Of a stretch of 40,515 nucleotides of DNA, positions 26,037 to 35,571 are shown in pieces; positions within the stretch are counted from its first letter, which is position 1, and every line of letters starts with the position of its first letter. Location of the stretch: NCBI GenBank assembly GCA_024399495.1, contig JAKSNY010000007.1:1-40515 (forward strand), written 5' to 3'. Source of the DNA: Paludibacteraceae bacterium. Its GTDB lineage: Bacteria > Bacteroidota > Bacteroidia > Bacteroidales > Paludibacteraceae. A program made the position numbers and the translations under genes. The notes under the pieces are model-generated. The model worked only from the letters and a program-made list of their open reading frames with translations, made no database searches and was not told the origin of the DNA.

Positions 26037-27341
26037 ATGCAGTTTCTACAGTTAATGCTTGCGTTGTCGTTTCTTGTGATAATTCACGAGTTCGGACATT
26101 TTATTACGGCAAAGATATTTGGTGTAAGGGTGGAGAAATTTTACCTGTTCTTTAACCCTTGGTTTACACTATTTAAGTTTAAGCCTAAAAATTCAGATAC
26201 GGAGTACGGCATAGGGTGGCTTCCGTTTGGAGGCTACGTAAAGCTTGCCGGCATGATAGATGAGAGCCTTGATACAGAGCAAATGGCAAAACCTGCTGAG
26301 CCTTGGGAGTTCCGCTCCAAACCTGCGTGGCAGAGGCTTATAATTATGAGTGCCGGCGTAATTATGAACCTTATAGGGGCTATGGTCATTTATGCCATGA
26401 TACTGTACTCCAATGGTGAGCAATATGTAAAGTTAAGCGATGCCTCAATGGGTATGAATTTCTCTGAGGTGGCACAAGACCAAGGTTTCCGTGACGGCGA
26501 TATTCTGCTTATGGCAGATGGGGAAGAGTTGGAGGCTATGGACGAGGAGAATGTACGTAAGATACTAAACGCCTCTACCGTAACTGTATTGCGAGGCGGA
26601 GAGCGTAAGACCCTTACTATGAGCCGTACATTTATGCAGGATTTAATTGCCTCAAAAGAGGGTTTCGCGGACTTTAGATTGCCGTTTGTGGTAAAAGAGG
26701 TAATAGAGTCCACACCTGCGGCGGAATCGGGGCTTATGGCAAATGACAGCCTTGTAAGCATAAATGATTCCACACTTGTGGCGTGGAGTGATTTTACCCC
26801 TGTACTAAAAGCAAATAAAAATGTTCCGCTTAATTTAGGCTTATATAGAAACGGAGCGTTTATGACCACCGTTCTTACCCCCGATAGCGTAGGCAAGATA
26901 GGGGTGTATGTAAAATCCATCTACGATATTTACCCTGTAACGGAGCATAAGTATGGTTTCTGGGAGTCTTTCCCAGCCGGCATAAAGAAAGGGTTTATAG
27001 CATTTACAGGCTATGGCAGTGACTTTAAGATGGTGTTTACCAAAGAGGGTGCGGAGAACCTTGGTGGTTTTGGCACCATTACCAAACTGTTCCCCGATGA
27101 GATAAATTGGACTTATTTCTGGTATATTACCGCATACCTGTCTGTTATTCTTGCGTTTATGAATATTCTGCCAATACCTGCCCTTGACGGTGGTCATATA
27201 ATATTCCTGCTTTACGAGATTATTACCCGCCGTAAGCTTAGCCAGGAGTTTATGATTACAATGCAGAAGATAGGGCTGTTGCTGCTGATATTCTTACTCC
27301 TGTATGCTAATGGAATGGACATAATCAGAGCGTTTAATTAA
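26037..27341 (+). CDS. rseP: Site-2 intramembrane zinc protease RseP
   Basis: This 434-residue M50 protease has the active-site HEFGH (17-21) in the first membrane helix and the third metal ligand in IPALDGGH near residue 385 in a late helix. At least one PDZ region is visible between (about 200-290, with STPAAESGLMANDSLVSINDS); another PDZ-like stretch precedes it. The early GYVKLAGM segment is typical. RseP-type proteases cut single-pass membrane proteins such as anti-sigma factors and remnant signal peptides. It is transcribed alone from a promoter nested in the upstream terminator. Heptamer repeats start at the first base after the stop. Confidence 0.95.
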   Translation: MQFLQLMLALSFLVIIHEFGHFITAKIFGVRVEKFYLFFNPWFTLFKFKPKNSDTEYGIGWLPFGGYVKLAGMIDESLDTEQMAKPAEPWEFRSKPAWQRLIIMSAGVIMNLIGAMVIYAMILYSNGEQYVKLSDASMGMNFSEVAQDQGFRDGDILLMADGEELEAMDEENVRKILNASTVTVLRGGERKTLTMSRTFMQDLIASKEGFADFRLPFVVKEVIESTPAAESGLMANDSLVSINDSTLVAWSDFTPVLKANKNVPLNLGLYRNGAFMTTVLTPDSVGKIGVYVKSIYDIYPVTEHKYGFWESFPAGIKKGFIAFTGYGSDFKMVFTKEGAENLGGFGTITKLFPDEINWTYFWYITAYLSVILAFMNILPIPALDGGHIIFLLYEIITRRKLSQEFMITMQKIGLLLLIFLLLYANGMDIIRAFN

Positions 27342-27461
27342 TTGAAAGTTGAAAATTGACTGTGAAACTGACCGAAGGTAAAGTTCCCTCCTAACCTCCC
27401 TAAAGGGAGGAACCGATTGTAAAATCTATTAAATTTCCACTTTCAACTTTCCACTTTCAAC
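27342..27461. repeat. Convergent heptamer repeat blocks between rseP and dxr
   Basis: The left block begins immediately after the rseP stop: TTGAAAG, TTGAAAA, TTGACTG, TGAAACT, GACCGAA, GGTAAAG (27342-27383). The right block is TTTCCAC, TTTCAAC, TTTCCAC, TTTCAAC (27434-27461) and contains the dxr stop codon (27457-27459). GAAAGTTGAAA on the left is the exact inverse of TTTCAACTTTC on the right. Between them CCTCCC-TAAA-GGGAGG (27395-27410) forms a hairpin. No gene is seen; the structure may end both convergent transcripts. Confidence 0.88.
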
Positions 27462-28596
27462 TATATATGAACTTTCGTGTTTCGGAGTCCGTATTTACGT
27501 AGTCATCGTACGTGGGGTGGGTGATATGGGGAACGGAAGTGAGAGCGTTTTCTATTATGTCAGACATCTGTAAGAATCCAACTTCACCACGCAGGAAAGC
27601 GGCATTCGCCACCTCATTGGCGGCATTCAGAATGCATGGAGCGTTGCCACCCATCTCTATAGCCTTGTAGGCAAGGGCAAGATTACGGAACTTGTTTAAA
27701 TCTGGCTTCTCAAATGTAAGAGAACCTAAATCAAACAGATTAACTCTGTTATAGTCATTAGGTATGCGAATAGGATATGAGAGTGCGTACTGAATAGGTA
27801 TTCTCATATCGGGTACACCTAACTGAGCCTTAATGGAGCCGTCAGCAAACTGAACTGCGGAGTGAACTATGGATTGCGGGTGAACCACCACCTCTATATT
27901 TTTTACATCTACATTAAAGAGCCATTTTGCCTCTATAACCTCAAACCCCTTGTTTATCATAGATGCGGAGTCTATAGTGATTTTGGCACCCATATTCCAA
28001 TTTGGGTGTTTCAGAGCATCGGCGGCAGTAACGGTACGCAGATAGTCTATATCTTTAGTGCGGAACGGACCACCCGATGCGGTAAGCAGAATCTTCTCCA
28101 CACTATTATTTCTCTCACCCTCCAAACATTGGAAAATGGCGGAATGCTCAGAATCCACAGGTAGAATGGCACTTCCGTATTGTTCCTGAAGGCTGCACAT
28201 AAGGTCTCCTGCTACCACCATAGTCTCTTTATTGGCAAGAGCTATGGTCTTTCCTTTTTTTAGTGCAGAGATGGTTGGTTTAAGCCCGGCATAGCCCACC
28301 ATTGCGGTAAGCACCATATCCACGCCGTCCATTGCCACCACATCGCAAACGCTGTCAATGCCTGAAAGTACTTTTACATCGGTGTTACTTAGGGCATTGC
28401 AAACATCGGGGTAATTATCCTCCTTAACCATAACGGCATACTTAGGACGGAACTGCAACGCTTGCTTTATAAGCAGGTCTGTGTTATTGTATGCGGTAAT
28501 GGCAAAAACCTCAAACTTATCAGGGTTATCTGCTATAACCTGCAGTGTCTGAGTGCCTATAGAGCCTGTAGAGCCTAATATTGCTATGCTTTTCAT
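27457..28596 (-). CDS. dxr: 1-deoxy-D-xylulose 5-phosphate reductoisomerase
   Basis: This 379-residue protein is full length for Dxr, which converts DXP to MEP in the non-mevalonate isoprenoid pathway using NADPH and a divalent metal. It shows the nucleotide-binding start SIAILGSTGSIGTQTL, the core ALANKETMVVAGDL, metal/substrate ligands in PVDSEHSAIFQCL, the SGGPFR loop, and the C-terminal segments HPNWNMGAKITIDSASMINKG and VVHPQSIVHS. It begins at the last base of the upstream M23-like gene, so the two are coupled. Its stop codon lies in a heptamer repeat block. Confidence 0.97.
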   Translation of the reverse strand: MKSIAILGSTGSIGTQTLQVIADNPDKFEVFAITAYNNTDLLIKQALQFRPKYAVMVKEDNYPDVCNALSNTDVKVLSGIDSVCDVVAMDGVDMVLTAMVGYAGLKPTISALKKGKTIALANKETMVVAGDLMCSLQEQYGSAILPVDSEHSAIFQCLEGERNNSVEKILLTASGGPFRTKDIDYLRTVTAADALKHPNWNMGAKITIDSASMINKGFEVIEAKWLFNVDVKNIEVVVHPQSIVHSAVQFADGSIKAQLGVPDMRIPIQYALSYPIRIPNDYNRVNLFDLGSLTFEKPDLNKFRNLALAYKAIEMGGNAPCILNAANEVANAAFLRGEVGFLQMSDIIENALTSVPHITHPTYDDYVNTDSETRKFIYS

Positions 28597-29456
28597 TACT
28601 CAAAAATCATATAATTGACTGGATTTTGAGGCTGGTCATTGTTCCATAGTTCAAAATGGAAACATGGCTTTTTGTCTGCATCATTATCAAATACCGCACC
28701 AATAACCTGTCCTGTGCTAACCAACTCGTTTTTGTTTACAAATACAAGCCCCAATCCCCTATATATTGTTATAAAATTATGCTCGTGTATAATCTCTAAA
28801 TAATATCCCGATGTGTAATCGTAACCTACACTGAACACCAATCCCTTGTAAGCCGCCGCCACCGAAGCCTTTGGGGTGGTTGTAATATCTATGCCAAATC
28901 TGTTATCAATGAGTGAGAACCCCGATGTTATGATTCCTTTTGCAGGTGTAAAGAATATAAGACCCGATTGTGCTTGCACAGGATTGGAGATATTGTACAT
29001 CTCCTCCTCTTCAAAGGCCTTGCCAAACTCTTTTTCCGCCTCACTTTTCTCCATAAATAATTGTGTGCGTTTTTCCTCTATAATTCCTTCTGTAATGACA
29101 TCTGTGGTGTCAAGTTCTATATCGCCACTTATAATGTGCTTGATTACATCAAAATAGGATTCTTGCTTTTTAACTTCATTTGTAAGAGAGTCTATTGTAA
29201 GAGCCTGTTCTGTTATTTGAGTTTTAAGTGCGGTGTCAATATTTTCTGGCAGCAAGCCTTTTAAAGGTGTGTGTAGAATAAGAAGCGAGAACAGTATAAG
29301 TGTTATCACAATTATAACAATGCTTGTTACCAACAGTCCCAAGGCGGATAATCGGGTGTGGAACACCTCTTCAAGAGTTCCCTCGTTGATTATAGACACC
29401 TTATGTCGTACAGTAAGACGCTTAAAAAAACTAAGTTTTCTGTCTTTCTTTTGCAT
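28596..29456 (-). CDS. M23-like (LytM-fold) membrane-anchored protein, probably inactive as a peptidase
   Basis: This 286-residue protein has one membrane helix (about 36-62) after a basic N-terminus and a coiled-coil stretch (about 85-145). The C-terminal LytM/M23 domain (about 168-286) includes GIITSGFSLIDNRFGIDI, GYYLEIIHEHNFITIYRGL and a FHFELWN end. Active M23 enzymes have HxxxD and HxH zinc motifs. Here the first His is Arg (RFGID), and the HxH has become CFH, so one ligand and one catalytic His are missing. It may act as a regulator or scaffold, as EnvC- or NlpD-type degenerate LytM proteins do. It shares a promoter with dxr. Confidence 0.82.
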   Translation of the reverse strand: MQKKDRKLSFFKRLTVRHKVSIINEGTLEEVFHTRLSALGLLVTSIVIIVITLILFSLLILHTPLKGLLPENIDTALKTQITEQALTIDSLTNEVKKQESYFDVIKHIISGDIELDTTDVITEGIIEEKRTQLFMEKSEAEKEFGKAFEEEEMYNISNPVQAQSGLIFFTPAKGIITSGFSLIDNRFGIDITTTPKASVAAAYKGLVFSVGYDYTSGYYLEIIHEHNFITIYRGLGLVFVNKNELVSTGQVIGAVFDNDADKKPCFHFELWNNDQPQNPVNYMIFE

Positions 29457-29460
29457 AGTG

Positions 29461-29491
29461 CAAAGATACGATTAAGTAAGGTAAAAACAAA
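29461..29491 (-). promoter_or_regulatory. Promoter of the M23-like/dxr operon, leaderless
   Basis: The -33 TTTG (29488-29491) and -7 TATCTTTG (29461-29468) are exact at 19-nt spacing. The -7 box ends only 4 nt before the ATG, so transcription should start at or within a base or two of the start codon. Confidence 0.8.
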
Positions 29492-29530
29492 ATAAAAATA
29501 GCGGCACTACGTATGCCGCCATCTTTTAAG

Positions 29531-29602
<72 letters not shown>

Positions 29603-29613
29603 ATATTGCGGTG

Positions 29614-29644
29614 CAAAGATAGTGTATTTTGTTTACAATACAAA
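29614..29644 (-). promoter_or_regulatory. Promoter of initiator tRNA-Met
   Basis: The -33 TTTG (29641-29644) and -7 TATCTTTG (29614-29621) are exact, with a 19-nt spacer. The predicted start is about 5-7 nt before the mature tRNA 5' end. Confidence 0.8.
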
Positions 29645-29715
29645 ATTTAACTCGTTTTTTTTATCGCCGAATATCGTTTTAGTCAAATGATAGTAATAAA
29701 ATAGAATTTTTTTTG

Positions 29716-29723
29716 TACCTTTG
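29716..29723 (+). promoter_or_regulatory. thiS: -7 box of the thi operon promoter
   Basis: TACCTTTG fits TAnnTTTG and lies 11 nt upstream of the riboswitch aptamer, so the transcript would start just at the aptamer. No TTTG is found at the usual -33 distance (29693-29696 reads GTAA), so the promoter is weaker or differently recognised. Confidence 0.6.
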
Positions 29724-29733
29724 CGAGTGCAAA

Positions 29734-29804
29734 ATTCTGGAGGGGTGCCAATTGGCTGAGATCATACCCTTATAACCTGAACCGGACAATGCCGGCGTAG
29801 GAAT
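29734..29804 (+). promoter_or_regulatory. TPP riboswitch (THI element) aptamer
   Basis: The conserved thi-box parts appear in order: GGGGTGCC (29742-29749), GGCTGAGA (29754-29761), ACCC, AACCTGA (29774-29780), ACCGGACAATGCCGGCGTAGG. P1 can form from ATTC(T) at 29734 and (G)GAAT ending at 29804. It precedes the thiamine operon directly. Thiamine pyrophosphate binding is expected to lower expression. Confidence 0.95.
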
Positions 29805-29816
29805 CAGTATATTTAC

Positions 29817-29863
29817 TTAGCATTGCGCTATTTCCTCCACTAAAAAATTAAACGCAATGTTAG
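29817..29863 (+). promoter_or_regulatory. Start-codon-sequestering hairpin of thiS (likely riboswitch expression platform)
   Basis: CATTGCG (29821-29827) is the exact inverse of CGCAATG (29853-29859), which contains the thiS ATG (29857-29859). The stem extends to 11 pairs (two G-U) from 29817 to 29863. The 25-nt loop contains CCTCCA (29834-29839), complementary to TGGAGG (29738-29743) within the aptamer, so an alternative pairing is possible. No T-run follows, so control of translation is favoured over termination. Confidence 0.65.
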
Positions 29864-30060
29864 TTACAATCAACAACCGGCTTTTTAAGTGTTCAAACGG
29901 TGATAATATCACCAAAGTGTTGGAGACAGCAGGGCTTAACGTCTCTATCAATATCGCTGTGGCTATCGGGTCACAAATAATTCCACGCTCAAAATGGGAA
30001 TGTACTACGGTTTATGATGGAGATAAGATTCTTGTAATCAAGGCGGCTTATGGAGGTTAA
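29857..30060 (+). CDS. thiS: Sulfur carrier protein ThiS
   Basis: This 67-residue ubiquitin-like protein ends in the essential Gly-Gly (AAYGG). ThiF adenylates that C-terminus, and as thiocarboxylate it gives sulfur to the thiazole ring made by ThiG. The start MLVTINNRLFKCSNGDNITKVLE fits the beta-grasp fold. It is the first gene of the thi operon, directly after the riboswitch. The Gly-Gly codons GGAGGT double as an SD-like sequence for the next gene, whose ATG begins at the base after the stop. Confidence 0.95.
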   Translation: MLVTINNRLFKCSNGDNITKVLETAGLNVSINIAVAIGSQIIPRSKWECTTVYDGDKILVIKAAYGG

Positions 30061-32067
30061 ATGATGTTTTCGATAATTATCATAACACCATGCCATACCA
30101 TAGAGAATGAAACTATAATATGTAATAGCCTTTTTGCAAAGGGGTTATCCACACTTCACCTTAGAAAACCTGATGCAGATGAATCTGAAGTAAGGCACTA
30201 TATAGAATCTGTTGAACCTTGCTACAGAAACCGTATTGTTATTCATAGTCATTTTCACTTGGTAAATGAATATGGATTGAAGGGCATACACCTTAAGTCC
30301 ACTATGATTTCCGATTTTAAGAAATATGTAAGTGTAAGGCACGTAAGTGTATCCTGTCATTCGTTTGAGGAAATTGAAAATCTGACCTTTAATCCGTCGT
30401 ACGTTTTTATAAGTCCTGTTTTTGACAGTATATCAAAACCAGGATATAAGGCAAATAACGCTTTGTTGGATAAATTACGTATATCTTCATCAAAGGTTCC
30501 GTTAATGGCTCTTGGTGGTATAGATGATACAAATGTGATAAAATGCAGAATGTATGGTTTTGCAGGAGCCGCCGTAATGGGATATATATGGAACAATCCA
30601 AACTATGCTTTGGAGAGGTTTGGTGTACTACAAAAACCTATGGTTCTTTCCATTGCCGGTTTTGATTCCACCTCCGGTGCGGGAGTGAGTGCAGATATTA
30701 AAACGGTTGAATCATGTGGTGTTTATGCAATGGGGGTTGTCTCCGCCATTACATTTCAGAATGTTTGTCGTTATGAAGGGACTGAATGGATTGACAAGGC
30801 GATTATATTACGTCAAATGGAGACTTTGTTTAAGACCCATACTGTTGAAATAGCAAAGATAGGGTTGATAGAAAATTATGAGACTTTGATAAGCGTTTTG
30901 AAAGTCTTGCATAAATGCAATCCTAATATAAAGATAATTTGGGACCCGATTATGAAGGCGACTGCATCAGATGACAGTTTCCACGGAGCGGATTTGCGTG
31001 CCAATCTTGGTAAGATAATGGATATGATAGATCTTATAACACCAAATACAGAGGAACTGGTTGATTTGTTTGATGATACAACCCCTGCCGGATTATATAA
31101 GTTGTCAATAGATATGAATTGTGCCATACTACATAAAGGCGGACACTCAAACGGAGAGGAGTCTTGTGATACTCTTTATATGCCCAATGGGGATATTTTC
31201 CAAAATTGTGTCATTCGTATTCCTTTTGAAAAACACGGGACGGGTTGTTTCCTGTCTTCCGCCATAATGGCATATTGGTCATTAGGATATTCTTTGCCGG
31301 AAGCCTGTGCCTTGGCTCAAAGTAAGACAGCGGCATTTATCAGCTCTAATCATACAAAATTAGGATATAATGTATCAGAGGATAATAAAATAATTAAAAT
31401 TGAAGAATGTGGCATAATGTATATAAGTGATTACCGACACGATTGCACTATAGCGGAACAAATAGAGGCTGTTTGTAAGGGTGGAATAAAATGGATTCAA
31501 CTTAGAATGAAGGATAGTACGGATAAGGATATGTTGTCTGTGGGAAGGCTTGTTAAGGAGATTTGCAACAGATATGGTGCCACATTTATAGTAAATGATA
31601 GGGTTGAAATAGCAAGGGTTCTTAATGCAGATGGTGTACACTTGGGAAAATCTGATATGAATCCACTGGAAGCACGTAGAATATTGGGGAAAAATAAAAT
31701 AATAGGAGCCACATGTAACACTTTTGAGGATATACTGACAAGTAGTCGTCAGAGTGTGGATTATATTGGTGTGGGGCCGTTCAGATTTACTACGACAAAG
31801 AGAAATTTAAGTCCTGTAATAGGTGTGGATGGGTACAGAATGTTGGTGTCAAGGTGCAGAAATTCAGGCATTAAAACACCTTTGTTTGCAATAGGGGGAA
31901 TTACAGTTAATGATTTTTCTGAAATAATGTCAACCGGTGTAACCGGTATAGCATTATCCGGTGGCATCTTAAGATCCGATGATATTACAGCAAAAGCAAA
32001 ACAGTGTATTGATATGATAAAAAATTCAAATAATGGAAAAACTAATTATTGCAGGAAAGGAATTTAA
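30061..32067 (+). CDS. Fusion protein: TenI-like domain + HMP(-P) kinase ThiD + thiamine-phosphate synthase ThiE
   Basis: This 668-residue protein has three enzymatic domains. Residues about 1-185 form a ThiE/TenI-type TIM barrel (HLRKP, GIHLKS, SVSCHS, SPVFDS, ALGGID) that lacks the VND motif of active ThiE (IHSH instead). It keeps a His (about 100) in the place of the tautomerase His of TenI. Residues about 193-437 are ThiD ([26 protein letters not shown]), which phosphorylates HMP-P. Residues about 452-655 are a complete ThiE ([37 protein letters not shown]), joining HMP-PP and thiazole phosphate. The C-terminus overlaps thiG by 35 nt. In Bacteroides relatives these activities are usually separate genes. 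Domain calls are by motif; TenI activity is inferred. Confidence 0.92.
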   Translation: MMFSIIIITPCHTIENETIICNSLFAKGLSTLHLRKPDADESEVRHYIESVEPCYRNRIVIHSHFHLVNEYGLKGIHLKSTMISDFKKYVSVRHVSVSCHSFEEIENLTFNPSYVFISPVFDSISKPGYKANNALLDKLRISSSKVPLMALGGIDDTNVIKCRMYGFAGAAVMGYIWNNPNYALERFGVLQKPMVLSIAGFDSTSGAGVSADIKTVESCGVYAMGVVSAITFQNVCRYEGTEWIDKAIILRQMETLFKTHTVEIAKIGLIENYETLISVLKVLHKCNPNIKIIWDPIMKATASDDSFHGADLRANLGKIMDMIDLITPNTEELVDLFDDTTPAGLYKLSIDMNCAILHKGGHSNGEESCDTLYMPNGDIFQNCVIRIPFEKHGTGCFLSSAIMAYWSLGYSLPEACALAQSKTAAFISSNHTKLGYNVSEDNKIIKIEECGIMYISDYRHDCTIAEQIEAVCKGGIKWIQLRMKDSTDKDMLSVGRLVKEICNRYGATFIVNDRVEIARVLNADGVHLGKSDMNPLEARRILGKNKIIGATCNTFEDILTSSRQSVDYIGVGPFRFTTTKRNLSPVIGVDGYRMLVSRCRNSGIKTPLFAIGGITVNDFSEIMSTGVTGIALSGGILRSDDITAKAKQCIDMIKNSNNGKTNYCRKGI

Positions 32068-32809
32068 TTCCAGACTGTTTTTGGGAACGGGCAAATTCAA
32101 ATCTAATCAGGAAATGAGAAATGCCATAATGGCTTCTGGAACAGAGATGGTTACGGTTGCTATGAAACGTATAGACCTTAACAATGAGGAAGATGATATG
32201 CTGAAACATATTCTGTTACCCGACATTCAATTATTGCCTAATACATCGGGGGTGCGTAACGCCGATGAGGCGGTGTTTGCCGCTAAAATGAGTAGGGAGG
32301 CGTTTGGAACAAACTGGATCAAACTGGAAATTCATCCTGATCCGCGTTATCTTTTGCCTGATTCTGCTGAAACTCTTAAAGCGACTGAGCAACTTGTAAA
32401 ATTGGGATTTGTTGTACTTCCATACTGTCAGGCAGATCCTGTCTTATGTCGTCAACTTGAAGAGGCAGGAGCCGCTACCGTTATGCCACTTGCAGCTCCC
32501 ATAGGGACTAATAGAGGCTTGCTGACTCGTGAATTTATTGAAATTATTATAGAACAATCCAGTGTCCCTGTTGTAGTTGACGCAGGTTTAGGGGCACCGA
32601 GCCATGCGGCAGAGGCTATGGAGATGGGTGCCGAAGCCTGTCTTGTGAATACGTCTGTCGCAATTGCTGAAAATTCCGTCAGTATGGCTAATGCTTTCAG
32701 ACTTGCGGTTGAGGCTGGTCGTATGGCATACGAATCCGGACTCAAAATAAGCGAATGTAAAAGCGTGGCGTCCGCTTCATCTCCTTTAACATCATTTTTA
32801 AACGATTGA
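32033..32809 (+). CDS. thiG: Thiazole synthase ThiG
   Basis: This 258-residue TIM-barrel protein condenses DXP, dehydroglycine and ThiS-thiocarboxylate to thiazole phosphate. Hallmarks are [12 protein letters not shown] near the start, the Schiff-base Lys in [55 protein letters not shown] and [10 protein letters not shown]. The start lies 35 nt inside the preceding gene. It gets DXP from the isoprenoid pathway, whose next enzyme, Dxr, is encoded 4 kb away. Confidence 0.97.
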   Translation: MEKLIIAGKEFNSRLFLGTGKFKSNQEMRNAIMASGTEMVTVAMKRIDLNNEEDDMLKHILLPDIQLLPNTSGVRNADEAVFAAKMSREAFGTNWIKLEIHPDPRYLLPDSAETLKATEQLVKLGFVVLPYCQADPVLCRQLEEAGAATVMPLAAPIGTNRGLLTREFIEIIIEQSSVPVVVDAGLGAPSHAAEAMEMGAEACLVNTSVAIAENSVSMANAFRLAVEAGRMAYESGLKISECKSVASASSPLTSFLND

Positions 32810-34444
<1,635 letters not shown>

Positions 34445-34451
34445 TATCGTT

Positions 34452-35564
34452 ATGTTCAGTGATGAGTTGAAAAAAATTTCATGGAATGAGATTGCAAAAA
34501 TAATAAAAAATAAAACCAATGCCGATGTGTGTCGTGCACTGTCAAAAGACAAATGCGATATAGATGATTTTATGGCATTGGTATCCACAGCCGCAGAGCC
34601 GTATCTTGAACAAATGGCGGCATTGAGTCATAGATATACGATGGAACGGTTTGGTAAGACTATATCCATGTTTATCCCGTTGTATCTTACAAATTCTTGC
34701 GTAAACGGATGCGTGTATTGCGGTTTTCATTCCAAGAATAAGTCTAAACGTACAATTCTCACATACGAGGAGATGGAAAATGAATTTAAGGCTATAAAAA
34801 GATTGGCTCCGTTTGAGAATCTGCTTATGGTTACAGGAGAGAATCCTGTGTTGGCAGGAGTGCCGTATATCGCCAAGTCTCTTGATATAGCAAAAAAATA
34901 TTTCAGTTCATTAAAAATTGAAGTTATGCCACTTGACACTTGTGAATATGCGGAATTAGTCAAACATGGTCTTACTGGAGTTATCTGTTTTCAAGAGACA
35001 TACAATCGCGACAGATACGGCATATATCATCCGTATGGAAAGAAGTCAAATTTTGAGTGGAGAGTCAATGGTTTTGACCGTATGGGTATGGCTGGGGTAC
35101 ATACCATTGGCATGGGTGTCCTTATTGGCTTGGAGGATTGGCGTACAGACTGTACGATGATGGCGTTGCATCTGCGTTATTTGCAGAAACATTATTGGAA
35201 AACCAAATATAGCGTTAATTTTCCAAGAATGAGAACTTCAGAAAATGGAGGTTTCCAACCAAATGTAATTATGAGCGATAGGGAACTTGCACAGGTTACG
35301 TTTGCCATGCGCATCTTTGACCATGATGTGGATATATCTTATTCCACTCGGGAGCCAATGAAAATGCGTGATAATATGTGTAAGCTTGGCGTTACTACAA
35401 TGAGTGCCGGAAGTAAGACTGAACCAGGAGGCTACTATACATATCCGCAAACTCTTGAGCAGTTTCATATTAGTGACGATCGTAGTGTGGCTGAGGTGGC
35501 GACCGCTATTCGCAATGCCGGCTTGGAACCTGTGTTTAAGGATTGGGATATGGTATTACAATGA
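34452..35564 (+). CDS. thiH: 2-iminoacetate synthase ThiH
   Basis: This 370-residue radical SAM enzyme cleaves tyrosine to dehydroglycine for ThiG. The cluster Cys are C83-x3-C87-x2-C90 (SCVNGCVYCGF). Other ThiH features are LLMVTGENP, EVMPLDTCEYAELVKHGLTGVICFQETY, GMGVLIGLEDWRTD and MSAGSKTEPGGY. Having ThiH instead of glycine oxidase ThiO fits an anaerobe. It starts 7 nt after thiC. Confidence 0.96.
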   Translation: MFSDELKKISWNEIAKIIKNKTNADVCRALSKDKCDIDDFMALVSTAAEPYLEQMAALSHRYTMERFGKTISMFIPLYLTNSCVNGCVYCGFHSKNKSKRTILTYEEMENEFKAIKRLAPFENLLMVTGENPVLAGVPYIAKSLDIAKKYFSSLKIEVMPLDTCEYAELVKHGLTGVICFQETYNRDRYGIYHPYGKKSNFEWRVNGFDRMGMAGVHTIGMGVLIGLEDWRTDCTMMALHLRYLQKHYWKTKYSVNFPRMRTSENGGFQPNVIMSDRELAQVTFAMRIFDHDVDISYSTREPMKMRDNMCKLGVTTMSAGSKTEPGGYYTYPQTLEQFHISDDRSVAEVATAIRNAGLEPVFKDWDMVLQ

Positions 35565-35571
35565 TAGACAA

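Noticed and set aside
29619-29700. AT-rich stretch between tRNA-Met and the thi promoter as a small gene
   Set aside because: No reading frame of useful length with a plausible start; the tRNA promoter and an AT-rich upstream region account for it.
35404-35571. Upstream ThiF start overlapping thiH by about 160 nt
   Set aside because: The extra residues resemble nothing in ThiF and come from another frame of thiH; the ATG at 35572 gives the standard E1 N-terminus.
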